Source: Himantopus leucocephalus (lineage: Eukaryota > Chordata > Aves > Charadriiformes > Recurvirostridae). From it: a DNA stretch of 64,000 nt. A program made the position numbers and the translations under genes. This document shows positions 12,129 through 23,024 of this stretch, piece after piece. The notes beneath the pieces are model-generated. The model saw only the letters and a program-made list of their open reading frames with translations, did no database searches and was not told where the DNA came from. Numbering within the stretch: position 1 is the stretch's first letter; each line of letters opens with the position of its first letter. The DNA is taken from contig RSEF01000004.1 of assembly GCA_003993805.1 (NCBI GenBank), forward strand, positions 21,329,289 to 21,393,288, read 5' to 3'.

Positions 12129-13528
12129 AATGAAGAAAAAAAAAGACCTATTCTAATGCAACTCTTTCCTTTCCCTTTCTTAAAGTATGTGTTTCAGGCA
12201 GCAAGTTCTGCTGTGCACAGCATTGAGCACATCATCAGCAAGTACTGAGCTGAATAAATAATGTTGACTATAATCCCACTACCCTGTCCCGAACTACTAA
12301 ATCTGTTGAAATTTTAAACCTTCATATTTAACTGACTTTGGTAAAGATAATTCTGAAAGCTATGCTGTCTTGGTACTACTAATTAATATATAATAATAAT
12401 GATAATCATGACTAATAATGCTGCTCTAATAAGGATTTAATCCTACAGATCATTTTTATGAAAGCACTTTGATAATAACGGTTATTTATTCTTACAGTGC
12501 ATTTTTCATGCTAGCAACTTCAAGTACCACGATGATTAATAAAGCTAAAGAAATTGAGAGATACAGATACATAAAATAACAAGCTTACGAGACTGCCAAT
12601 GTGCCGATCTTATTAAATAAACATTAACAAAAAATAAAGCTGTAAAGGACATTCTCTTGGGAGAGGGGAAAAATAAAAAAATAAACAAAAAACCCCTTGA
12701 GGCTACGTCAGCAGGATTGAATTGACCTGTGTATCAATGTCATTTCTACTGTCACTCTAGCAAACAAAATAAAATAATAAATAGCACTTAGTGAACTGTG
12801 GACTGGGTTGTCAGCTGGTATAAACAGGTGCATTGGCGTTAATCTAAAGCAGCTGTGCATCTGGCCCTACGATTTCAAACGGCTGCATAAACATAAGAAA
12901 ATATGTAATAAGTCTTGTCCATGGTGACTTCAAGGCACAGCAGAGGAAGGATGCATACTGTCAATGTTCACATACTCTGGTGATAGCTGAGATATATATA
13001 TATATATGTGAGCTACTTAGCTGGATTAGGCACACTGAGATCTGCTTGGGGCTTTTTTGCCTGCAGAGCCTGGGATTTAAGTTCAGTAGAGGCGCCTCTT
13101 GACTTCCTCCTCTCATCTTCCCACTCTTGCAGGTTAAACCAAAGGCTTTGGTATGACCCAAGTTAGGTTTCCATTGATATTCACAGCAGGCCAATGGAAA
13201 GAATTCACCTGGTTCAAAAAAATCCCCCATAAGGGATCAGTTTAGCCTACAAAGCATTGCATAGGCAGCATTTTGCTTAGAAATAGCTTAGAAAGGAGTT
13301 CACCTGGGCTGGCACGATTTAGAGCAGCAAAAGACATCTTTTGCAGGATGGCTTCTGTAATTAGAGAAGCCTGGTTAGCAATACAGGCAGTTTTTATACA
13401 CAGGACCTGATCATTCTCAAGAAGCTTTTACTGGTTTGACTTCCCCGGCAAGGCCTTGGTAGTACAGACCGACCTTAAGAGACATATTCAACAGCAAAGA
13501 CCTCTTCCAGAAGTAGAAATTACTAGGC
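12129..13528. other. Gene-free AT-rich stretch
   Basis: No gene recognised. 12330-12450 is very AT-rich with many TAAT motifs. 12992-13007 is a pure TA run. No named repeat was seen. Confidence 0.55.
12992..13007. repeat. (AT)8 microsatellite
   Basis: Eight perfect AT dinucleotides flanked by G residues. Likely length-polymorphic. Confidence 0.95.
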
Positions 13529-13590
13529 AGTAATACTTTCTACTTAAAGTAGTAATACTTTCTACTTAAAGTAATACTTTCTACTTAAAA
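13529..13590. repeat. Short minisatellite, three copies
   Basis: The core 'agtaatactttctacttaa' occurs three times in tandem, with a spacer of 0-3 bp (an extra 'agt' in the middle copy). Unit length is therefore about 19-22 bp. The array is non-coding, and the near identity of the copies points to a young slippage array. Confidence 0.92.
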
Positions 13591-16400
13591 GGGTCCCCTG
13601 ACTTTGTTCCTATCCGGCACAGATCACTCCAGTAGCAAGGTGGAACCAGAAAGAAATAGATTATGGGATACACAAGAGAGGAGAGAAGTCCCCAGGTGGA
13701 GGTTTACTGAGACGTCAGATGTAAATGGAAATCATCCACAGTGACTTGCTCGCGAGCTGCACAGCAATGGCCGCGTGCTGGCATCAGGGAAGCGGAGAAG
13801 GGAGCGCTGGGTTTTGTGAGGAGCTACAGGGGGGTACCCAAACCCGACGTGCGAGAAAGGGGGAGGGCAGTGAGCCTTCGGAAGAAAAGCTGAATTTACT
13901 GCAGGGGAATTCTGCAGTTCTTCCTCTTCATAATCATATTTACTTAGGCAGTTTAGGAAATGATTGCACAGAAAAAGATATAAAGGAACAAAAAAAGATG
14001 CCAGGTAAACAGAAACCCTCTGATAAAACAGAAGCCCAGCCCATGGTCAGAGAAACTACATGGTGGTAAGAAATAGCTGGCGTGTTTTGAATACACACTG
14101 TATAAACACTGTCTGAGGTTCATGGAAGTACTGAATGGAACCAGCTATCTCTTTGTTAAGGGGATGAACAATATTTCATTTCAAATAAATATCAAGAGTA
14201 GCCTCCAGCAACAGAAAGCAAATCTGAATAGGAAGAGATCTTCGCAGATCTAATACAGGCTTTCTACACTACCGGTCGATCCTTCTCCAAACTAATTTGT
14301 GAACAGAGAACAAAGGGCTGGATGTTTCTCTGGGGACAGTCATATTTTCTAACTGTCGAATATGTATGTTGAATGAGAATACAAAGTCACAAAATATAAT
14401 CAGGCTCCTGGCTAGGTAAGAGTTGTGGGGAAGACACAGTGCTCCACAATGAATTCCTAGCATTACATATGATAAGTAGAGACAATAGAAATCAGTGGGA
14501 AAATTTGGCATGCAGTGATTTCCTTCCCTGGGCCTCCTGCAATTTGCAGAACTCTGCAGAATTTCTTGGGCTGCTTGGTCAGCTTTCTCTTTTGCTGAAA
14601 TATACTTGGATTTCAATGCTAACTACCACTGCTACAAAAGGAGGGTAGTTCTAAAAGGTTGATTTGCAAAAATATTTATAAATCCTGGAGCTTTCTATTT
14701 TTAGGTGTTCAATTTAAGGCTTCTGGTGGCTGCAGACATCTGTCTTGTCAGAGATTTCTCCGTGGTGCTAACAGAAGTGAAGCTGAACTGAAGACTGAGA
14801 TTCATCATGAAGTGGGAACTGGGACTTTGATTCCAGAGAAAATAGAACCCAGGGGAGAATCATAAACACACACATTTTCTTTGCGTATAGATGTTTCTAT
14901 TATTCCTAGGATTATCAAATAAATCTTGAAATAATCACATGAGCCAATTTGTGCAGCGATGGCAATAAATAGGAGTTTTGTTAGGGAGTTCCAGTGGGAT
15001 CAAGAGAGAGCCTGGCTGTAGTCAGTAAGAACTCTTGGGACACCAGCAAGCCTGTCTGTTTGTTGGACTCAGTTGTTGCTGTTCAGCCTGATGTGAACTT
15101 CTGAGGCTTGTGTTCCCTTTCACTTTGCCCGTGTTTCATCAATACATAGCCTACTATCCATGCTTAACCAGATGCTCTTGGTTAATGGTTCCCGGTTCAG
15201 TGTGTCAATGCACTCTCTCTCCTCATTCTTTCTCATGTCGATATATATCAGACTGTTATCTGAAGTAAAATTAAAGTTATCAGAAGCCCATTTGCTCCAT
15301 GTTTGTTCTAGAAGACCAAAGTCCCAGACTTGAAAGGGAAACTTCTCCTTGAAGGAGTATCCCAAATTACATTTTCACAAAGGCTGGAGAGTATAGCATG
15401 CACAGAGCAGAGATCATGCGTGACTTCTGCTGGAGTCTCACCAACACCATATTTGAACAACAGACTGAAATCCAAAAGAGGGAGGAAAAACCTGCGTGCA
15501 TGTCAGCGGGATGATCAGCGTGCAACGTGTGATAGGTGTGTGGTGTGTTAGGTATGAAAATTGTGATGGCTAGGAGAAGGCTTTAGACCAGCAGAGTCTA
15601 CAAATGTGATTATTCAGGCTATGAAGGATAGGAGGTGCTGGGAATTTCTGGAGTACATGGAAAGGATATTAAAGAATAGCAACTAGCAATGCTTTTCAGA
15701 AAAATCACCCCACTTAAGGGAAACCAGGTATGAGAGACTCAGATTTTTAACACAAGTCTTGTTCAGTCAACTCAGAAAAATTAAAGCGATCGGCCAAATT
15801 ACAGATACAATTTGTACATGCTGGCACAGCCCAAAGGATCAGGGAATGAATTTTCAGCAGCAACAGGTACACCCTGAGCAAAAATACCAGCACAGAGCTA
15901 ATTCAGAGGTTAGAATTTGGAATCCTTAACGGGGTGAAGCAAAGGCTGTGAGGGACTAAAGGCAGGCCTGTTTCACGAGGTAAGCAGTGCGCTTCTGCGT
16001 CTGCCAGGGCAGCCCAGGATTGCATGCAAGAAAAAATTAAACTCAAGAACGAGCTGGTAAAAACTGGGAGAACAGCTTCTCGTCTTGGATCCAACCACAG
16101 GGTTGATTTTGATCAATTGGATTTGCATGCTGCAGCTTCTGTTAAACAGAAAATCCATCACAGGATATAAAATATCATTTTGTTTGTTCTTAAGGTTTCC
16201 ATTTTTCCTTTTCTATAAGGTTCAAAAGAATCTTTTGCTCATGCTATTTTGCTCATACCATACTTGAAAGCACTAAAAGTGAACTGTTTGTTTATCCTCA
16301 GGGCAGGTGCTCTGTAGATTATCACAGTCAAGCTTTGTTGTTCTGCATTACAAAGTCTTCAACCTTGACCTCAGAGTACAATTCTTTCCCATTCCCCGCG
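13591..16400. other. Gene-free stretch with one weak exon-like segment
   Basis: No gene is firmly supported. 13952-14065 has an acceptor-like 'tacttaggcag', an open frame with lysine- and glutamate-rich content, and a donor-like 'gtaagaa', but nothing else supports it (see findings). The remaining frames look like chance. Confidence 0.5.
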
Positions 16401-16416
16401 CCCCCCCCCCCCCCAN
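16401..16416. repeat. Poly-C tract ending at an undetermined base
   Basis: Fourteen C residues (16401-16414) preceded by 'ccccgcg' and followed by A and one N at 16416. The N directly beside the homopolymer suggests that sequencing or assembly failed here, so the true tract length is unknown. Confidence 0.9.
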
Positions 16417-17229
16417 CTGAGGTTCGTCTTGCTTTAGCAAAGCCGTTGCCATACAGACACATGCAAGTTTTCTCGTTTCCTGTACTCGACTGTTACTCAA
16501 TGCTGAAGCCAGTCTGGGGTTGAAGTCACTGCCTTACTATGGGTAGAAAATCAGAAGTGCAGACTCTCTTGGGGAATTCAGCAGTGTTAATTGCGTGACT
16601 TGGCAACGCTCAGGGGAATCCTTCCAGGTGACATGTAAGGAAATAACACACATATATCTCACTTTAATATGAAGTGAACCAGAGTGCTCATCTCCCTGCA
16701 CAATCTGTTGACAGCTTTACCCATACGTTGAATGATGACACACAGGTGGAATTATCTGGTTCCATTAAGGGTCTTTAGAAAAATATATATAACAGCAAAA
16801 GCCTGCAAAGGTGTTCTCCTCCCAGACAAATATTGTACAAATCCTAAATTCTGGAGTTATTTCAAAAGAGTAAATCTCTAAAACATACCAAATGTTTTGT
16901 ATTTATTGGCATGTGGGGAAAAGTAATACAGTAAATTACTGCTCCAGTCACCTGCGCCGGTATGATCTGGGATACAAGACAAAAATGCACACTGCAGCTC
17001 AAAACAGGAGGTGCAAAGGTGACTTTTGAAATCCCCTGATCCCAAGCTAATTGCTAGACAGTCCCCAAGCATAAGTTAGAGCAGCCTTCAGCATCAGCAT
17101 CTAAACATGCCTTTTGTTCCAGTCCAAAGCCCATTAGGAACCATGCCCTAATACCACAGGAGTATTCTCTGGGAAAAGAATTAATAGGTTCCAGGGCCAC
17201 TTGCTTCATCAGCCTGGAGAAAGCCTTAT
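16417..17229. other. Gene-free stretch
   Basis: No gene or named repeat recognised. Short chance frames only. Confidence 0.55.
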
Positions 17230-17480
17230 TTAACTCTTTGCATAACTTCAGTACTGATAGTTTTGACTACCTCCTGTGAGAATATACCATACTGCTGTTA
17301 TTCGTAATTTAACAACCTTTCTATAATATCTAGTTAAAATATCCTCCTGACAATCAATGAGTGGTTCTTATGATATCTGAGCCTGCGAAAATTTCTGCTT
17401 TTTTGTTCCTCTGCAGATATTTAAAGACTATAAACATCCATTAATCTCAGGAGGTGGTCTGTAGACCTCAAACTTTATCC
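17230..17480 (-). mobile_element. Old CR1 LINE fragment, ORF2 3' region
   Basis: On the plus strand, 'gactacctcctgtgagaa', 'ctttctataatatctagtt' and 'agatatttaaagactat' appear in this order. They match the reverse complement of the C-terminal coding part of CR1 ORF2: '...ttttcctaatatccagtctaaatc...gatatttaaagactat...'. The element therefore runs on the minus strand. It is much more decayed than the CR1 copies at 18.8 and 48.3 kb and keeps no open frame. Confidence 0.65.
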
Positions 17481-17854
17481 AGTAATCTTGGAAAAATTTT
17501 CTCAGGCCCAGATGGACGCTGCCTTGAAGCTTCTGACTAGGTTGGCTAAATGGCTAAAGCACAGATATATCCCAGATGTTATCATGGATGTTTGTCTTGA
17601 CTAGTCATTAAGCTTTGATATGCATAGATACTCAGCATCAAATTACATTTTCTTAAAATAGTTACCAGTGGAAATCCGATATTTATGAAAAAGCTTTTTC
17701 CTATAAACACTGAAATGTGGCAATTATCAGTACATAGGGCCACCAGGTCTAAACAGAAGAGTCATATATGAACAAGGGAGATATTTATCTATCATGAAAG
17801 ACAAAAATATCTCCCTGCTTTTCCTGCAGTATCAGGACAGCAGACAGGAGCAGT

Positions 17855-17935
17855 GGGCTTGATTCTGATCAGATGAGGTCACAGCTTGCAGGAATGAGTA
17901 CATGGGTGTAAAAATGACATAGGGCTAAAAGCAGT
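17855..17935. mobile_element. Fragment of a palindromic MITE-like element
   Basis: 'gggcttgattctgatcagat' followed by 'gggtgtaaaaatgac' resembles one half of a family I remember from sauropsid genomes, with ends of the type 'gggccagattctgatctcatttacaccagtgtaaat'. The palindrome is mostly lost here, so this is the weakest of the four copies in the window. Confidence 0.4.
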
Positions 17936-18786
17936 CTGCAATAGATCTTGTTCTAAAACAAGACTTTTGTTGATCCTTGGATTTTCAAAGGAGTCAAAGA
18001 TAGTTGGAAACTCTATTCCTACAAAATGCAGGAGTTAGATGTTTCATGCTTGTAGGTTCCTTTGATAAAACCTGTGTTTTTTCCTAGTTGCAATTAACAA
18101 AAAAAAACCAAAAAAACAAAACCCAACTCTCTCTCTCTCTGAATAGCCATACTTTGGCTATTCAATGTCCTTCTCCAGGAGGAACAATATTGCAGCACCA
18201 GATAATCAGGTGGCTGCAGCTGGGCACCGCCGTGCTCAATATTCAAACCCAGATATTGTAAGTGAAAAGAGAGAAACTGTGTTAAGGAAATCTCTATCAT
18301 CTGTACCATGTAACTTAAAATCAGAGGTCCCAAGTGTGTTACTTTTAAATTCTTGCAGGGTTACAGGCCTCCAAAATAAATCACCTCTGCCAGTTGTGAA
18401 CAGCCTCGAGTATATATTGGAAACATTCACTCTCTTTTAAAGTGACAGATTAAAATCTCTAGTAACAAAGTTCTGCATCTTTCCTTAAGCAATCCGTAAG
18501 CGATTCCACTTGTAGTGAAGGATTTGGGTATTCTTCTGAAAATCTTCCAGCAAGCCACACCAGCCTGCTTCAGACTGATTCCGATCTTACTTGTACCAGC
18601 AAAAAATAAATGTAAGTATACTGTATCAGGGATACTTTGGTGCACGTCCAAAATTAGGCTCCAGCTGCAGACCTGTATATTTTTATGCTAAGAAATCCTA
18701 AGCTGGGCATGCAGAAGAGCTCTGCTGGAGGGGACCAGGGAAGACTGGCATTTGGGTACAGTAACTCAGCCCCACAATCCAGATTC
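17936..18786. other. Gene-free stretch with A-rich and CT simple sequence
   Basis: No gene recognised. An A-rich segment at about 18098-18126 runs into a (CT)7 run at 18127-18140. Several overlapping short frames at 18094-18651 are on both strands and look like chance. Confidence 0.55.
18127..18140. repeat. (CT)7 microsatellite
   Basis: Seven CT units directly after an A-rich stretch. Confidence 0.9.
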
Positions 18787-19170
18787 ACAGGATCACGGAA
18801 TCACGGAATTTTCAGAGTTGGAAGGGACCTCTAGAGATCATCTAGTCCAACTCCCCTGCCAAAGCAGGATTGCCTAGAGCACATTACTCAGGACTGCATC
18901 CAGGCGGGTCTTGAAAATCTCCAGAGAAGGGGACTCCACAACCTCCCTGGGCAGCCTGTTCCAGTGCTCTGTCACCCTGACCCTAAAGAAGTTTTTCCTT
19001 GTGTTTGAACCAACTTCTTATGTTCCAACTTGTGCCTGTTGCCCCTCGTCCTGTCACTGGGAACCACTGAAAAGAGTCTGGCCCCATCCTCCTTCAACCC
19101 ACCCTTTAGATACTTATAAGCAATAATAAGGTCTCCCCTCAGCCTTCTCTTCTCCAGGCTAAAGACTCTT
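18787..19170 (-). mobile_element. CR1 LINE, 3' end, 5'-truncated
   Basis: A clear avian-type CR1 copy on the minus strand. At its 3' end (18787-18810 on the plus strand) are tandem degenerate octamers ('ggatcacggaatcacggaat', i.e. ATTCCGTG units), next to the conserved 'gagttggaagggacctctag' 3'UTR block. Upstream on the minus strand (18972-19165) an open frame reads like the ORF2 C-terminus, with [12 protein letters not shown] and YKYLKGG and then [17 protein letters not shown]. The match ends at about 19170, leaving roughly 380 bp of a multi-kilobase element. The copy is a dead, 5'-truncated insertion, younger than the CR1 pieces at 17.3 and 41.1 kb. Confidence 0.95.
18972..19170 (-). pseudogene. 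CR1 ORF2 C-terminal remnant
   Basis: A truncated piece of the reverse transcriptase/endonuclease polyprotein of the CR1 copy at 18787-19170. The frame starts inside the element. It carries the family's C-terminal signature ([12 protein letters not shown], then a K/R-rich GNRHKL block) and runs to a stop. No polymerase catalytic motifs are present, because these lie in the missing 5' part. The first codons of the open frame (up to 19199) are flanking DNA. It cannot encode a working enzyme. Confidence 0.85.
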
Positions 19171-20425
19171 CCACTGATGCATTCAATGTTTTGTCTCAAA
19201 TGTTATCAGTATGCCAAGGCAGCATCAGGGACACAGAATCAGGAGTACAACAAAGGCAACTGTAATGTCTCGCTAAGCCATTTACAGAACGATAGTAGAT
19301 ACCTGCCTCCAAAAAAATGGAAATCTGTTTAGATAGAATTGCCTTTTTGCGTGGTCATGTGGAGTCCTCTGCATTGAAGTGAGTGAAAGGTCCTTCCTGA
19401 CCACAGGCAGTGTATGAGACCGTTCCCAGAGACCGCTTGAGAGAAAAGTTCCAACTGTTTCTAGTGGTCTGTGCAGAAAACACCTAAGAAAAATCCTCAG
19501 TAGCTGTGGTGGCCGCGGGCTCCCCGGTCAGCGCACAGCAGCGCCTGGCACAGCAGTGTGTGCGCTGACCTCACCCGAGACAACAAACACGGCTCATGCC
19601 TGCGGTACTGGCCCAGCACCAGCCTGCTAAAAGAATGAAAGAGCTGTGGAAAGAATGAATCTGGGGGAAATTATTCTTCAGTAAAATTTCAGTTGAAAGA
19701 AAATATTTCTCAAACTGGGCAAACACTAACTTCAAATCAGGAGCTGAAGACACCATGATTAATTCTTTCTTTCTGAGTTTGCAAACAACTGCTCCAGGAA
19801 GTAAAATCGACTGACTGATTTGTAATGGACTAACTCTGAAACCTAATGATGGCAGTTAAAAAAAAAAAAGTTTAGTATTTCATTACCTCATAGCGCTAGC
19901 AAAAATATTCAGCTAATATACCTACCCATAAATTCCACACGGCCTCCCTCCATGTGTGAAATCCACATGTGCCATAGACCTCAACCGTGCTCTTCACTGA
20001 CTTTGTACATGACATTTTGTATGACAGAGGAGTTATGCATTTTTGACCCCAAACCCAGTTGGATTTGCAGTACCACACTGCAGATGGAAAATGGGGAGGG
20101 CAGACAAGACATTATGAGATGCACTGAATATCATATCAGAAGAAAAAACATGGTAGCCCCTGCTCTGACTACATTATTCATTTTCATACTTAATGCATAA
20201 AAAACAACCTCCAATTTCCACAAGGTTTCCAGCCTTTTGCAAAATACAGCCCCAGAATCTTGACATCCTCCTGCAAAATTCTGGTTAAGCCAGGTACTTA
20301 AAAGTAAAAAGTCTAATAAGCCCTGATTACATACTGCCTTTAATATTTAAGGCTATTGTAAACAATTTTGGACAACAGTTTTGAAAAAGGAAGCGGCTGT
20401 CTTTTCTCCAAACATCTTTTGAAGA
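19171..20425. other. Gene-free stretch with a small GC-rich spot
   Basis: No gene recognised. 19508-19580 is GC-rich with several CpGs ('gtggccgcgggctccccgg' and onward) in otherwise AT-rich DNA. A poly-A run lies at about 19859-19869. Confidence 0.5.
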
Positions 20426-20504
20426 GGGCCGGATTCTGACCGATATGTAACACTAATGTAAATCAGAAGCAATCTCCTTGAAGTTAATAGAGATCAGATT
20501 CCAG
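20426..20504. mobile_element. Palindromic MITE-like element, near full length
   Basis: Begins 'gggccggattctgaccgat', passes through 'taatgtaaatcagaagcaat' and 'ctccttgaagttaatagag', and ends 'atcagattcc'. This fits the pattern of a short palindromic family common in turtles, crocodilians and birds: 'gggccagattctgat...tgtaaatccagagtaactccattgaagtcaatggag...agaatcaggccc'. Such palindromes are probably non-autonomous DNA transposons. This is the best preserved copy here. Confidence 0.6.
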
Positions 20505-22879
20505 GCTCGTAAGCTTTTGCACACTGAATTTAACTATCTGTCATGCCTGCGAGGTTACAGCACAGACCTAAAAGAAGGTATGGTGTAAGATCAATGTTAA
20601 GGAAAGAGTTTCATTTAAAAGACCATCTTTTCCCATCAGACATGATAGGAGATTTATTATTCCAATATTATTGTTGAAACTAGAAGAGAGAGAAAAAATA
20701 AACAGGAACATATATTTTCATTTTATGACTGTGAACAACATTTCATACTGTAAACATATCTTGGTCTATAACATTTAGCCAGTAAAAAAAATAATTTCAA
20801 TACAGTCCTTATTGCTAGCTCGGCAGAGCCTCCCCAGAACATTGTGTTAATGATTAATATGAAGTCAGTGGAATTCCACAGTTGCTGAGAGTCTTGTGCC
20901 CAAGAATGAACTGCATTGCTAAATCAGCAAAGACAGTTGTCAAGGTAACCTCTATGTAATCTATTTAACTGGCTCCCAAAACACCAATCAAGGTCAGATA
21001 ACGCACTCAAGCACCATATGAACACACTCATACGGCATAAAGCTTTGTATCAAGACAGCAGGGAGGAAAAAACCTCATTAGGAAGTAGGGGGGAAAAAAA
21101 ATAAATTCAGTTTTGAGAAGTGTTAATTGGGATTGCAGTTAGCTTTGTGGGGAAAGCATGCCGCTCGTCTGAATATGTTTTTATCTATAGTGGAAGTAAT
21201 TTCGCTCCAGTTCAGTTTAAATGGAAATATCCTTCTACTAGTGTTTAAAAAAAAGACCAAAACAACCCACCCAAAAAGTAAAACCAGCCACGGATAAATT
21301 ATTAATTTCATTTATTGTTTTATTAATGCAAGACTGGCATCTACACTCCGATACAGAGTTCTCGTTTTGTTTTGCTCTGCAATAGATTTTTGTGTTACTT
21401 AACAACAAACAAAATGCCAGCAGCATCTCAGGGCTGGTGATACAGCTCCCCACACAAGCACAGTTCCACAGGTCCTGCTCCCCTGCTGCCTCTCCCCTCC
21501 CATGGAAACTTTCCAGTCATTTCTGGGAAAGAGAATGATCTATTTGGAGCTACAATCTGACGGGTAGCTTGAATTTTAAGTTGCATCACAAGTATTATTT
21601 ACTTTCTGTGCATCCACATCTCTACAGCCATAACAAGGGCTGGCAAGAGTCACTGGGGTCTGAACTGATTTTTATTCCAACAATTGCTGTGCATGCAAAT
21701 CAACATCCTTTGCTGGATATTTACTGCTTTGCTCATCCTGGAAGCAAAGAAGACTAAGCATTATGAGAATTAAAAAGGTTGTCTGTTTCCCTTGGAGCCT
21801 CCATACCCTTGTCCTCTGCTGGAAAGCTACAGCAGTCCGCAGCTTCTTACAGCCTCTGCTCCTCAATGAATCTCAACAAATACCCCTATGCCGCTTACAG
21901 TAAAAGTACATACCAAGGGAGCTATTTCCTTCCTTCAGTTATACAATGTCAGTATCATGGAGCTGTGCTAAATCAGGACACTGCTCCTGTTCCGCAAAGA
22001 TGCCAAAAGGTCTTGTTGCAGAAATGAAGAGCTAAAAATAACACCCCCAAAATTGCAGAAGGCAATCACAGAAAAGACTATATAAACATCTGTGTGTTTA
22101 GACAATATTTTTGGCCAATGTCATCCAAAAAAATCAAAATTCTTCTTTAAATGCAAAATGGCTGCATACATCATACTTTAATAAAAGAAGAGGTGCAATT
22201 CTGAGAGCTGAGATTCACTACCAACTCTGCTTAAGTTGTAGACATTTAGCATTTCTCAGGGTTTCCTCCTTTGTAACAGTGTGTGAGATCCATATGCCTG
22301 TCTGGGATCAGCGCAGGATCCAAGGGCTATAAAACCATGTACTAGTTTAGGAAACAAGGAAGACAACTGCACATTCTAGTCATCCCCAGCGTGGGAGGGT
22401 GCGATGGTGCCACAAGCTGCTGCTTATCATGTTGCTGCTGAAGGCAACCATGTAGGCAGAACCCACAGCCTTCACAGAATTACCCCAAGGACTGCTCTGG
22501 ATCCACCGAGGCCCGGAATAACAAAGCTGCTGAGGTGCCTCCAACCTACTGGAGAAAGTCAAGCTTCAGGAGAAGACAAACTGTGCATGTCTTGGAGATC
22601 CAGCACAGCATCTCACCTTATAGCTGTCGGGCAGATGTGCTCCTTGGTGCACCCCCCGCACCACACACCACGGTTGTGTTCCAACACGCGCTCTTGAGGT
22701 TCCGTCTCGGGGAAACAAGACTATGGGCTGGGTAGGACCTAAATCTTGTCTGGATGTGCAGTCAGTAGAGATGCAGTGTGAACAACTCAATATGAACAGC
22801 CTAAAGATCCAAATATTATTCATGACATTATTCTGTAAAGTAACCATCACCATAAAACCTGAACACATTACTGATATTC
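20505..22879. other. Gene-free stretch
   Basis: No gene or named repeat recognised. 20640-20960 is AT-rich. 22380-22720 is somewhat richer in GC and has overlapping frames on both strands (22404-22697, 22380-22562) with no convincing protein. Confidence 0.55.
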
Positions 22880-23024
22880 AGGAATTACTCTTCACGACAG
22901 ACCTGTTAGGTACAAAAAGCTGTAGGCTCCATTTTGAGATCAAGAAGCTGAAGAGAAGGCAGACTAAGTGACTTGCTCAAGGTCAAACAGGATGCACGTG
23001 GCAGAGTCACAGATGGATGCCAAG
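22880..23024 (-). mobile_element. MIR-type SINE remnant, antisense
   Basis: On the plus strand, 'ccattttgagatcaagaagc' is followed by 'taagtgacttgctcaaggtc' and 'acgtggcagagtcacagat'. This is the reverse complement of MIR in the correct block order ('ccattttacagatgaggaa...aagtgacttgcccaaggtc...agtggcagagccaggat'). It is the clearest MIR block in the window and lies on the minus strand. Confidence 0.85.
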
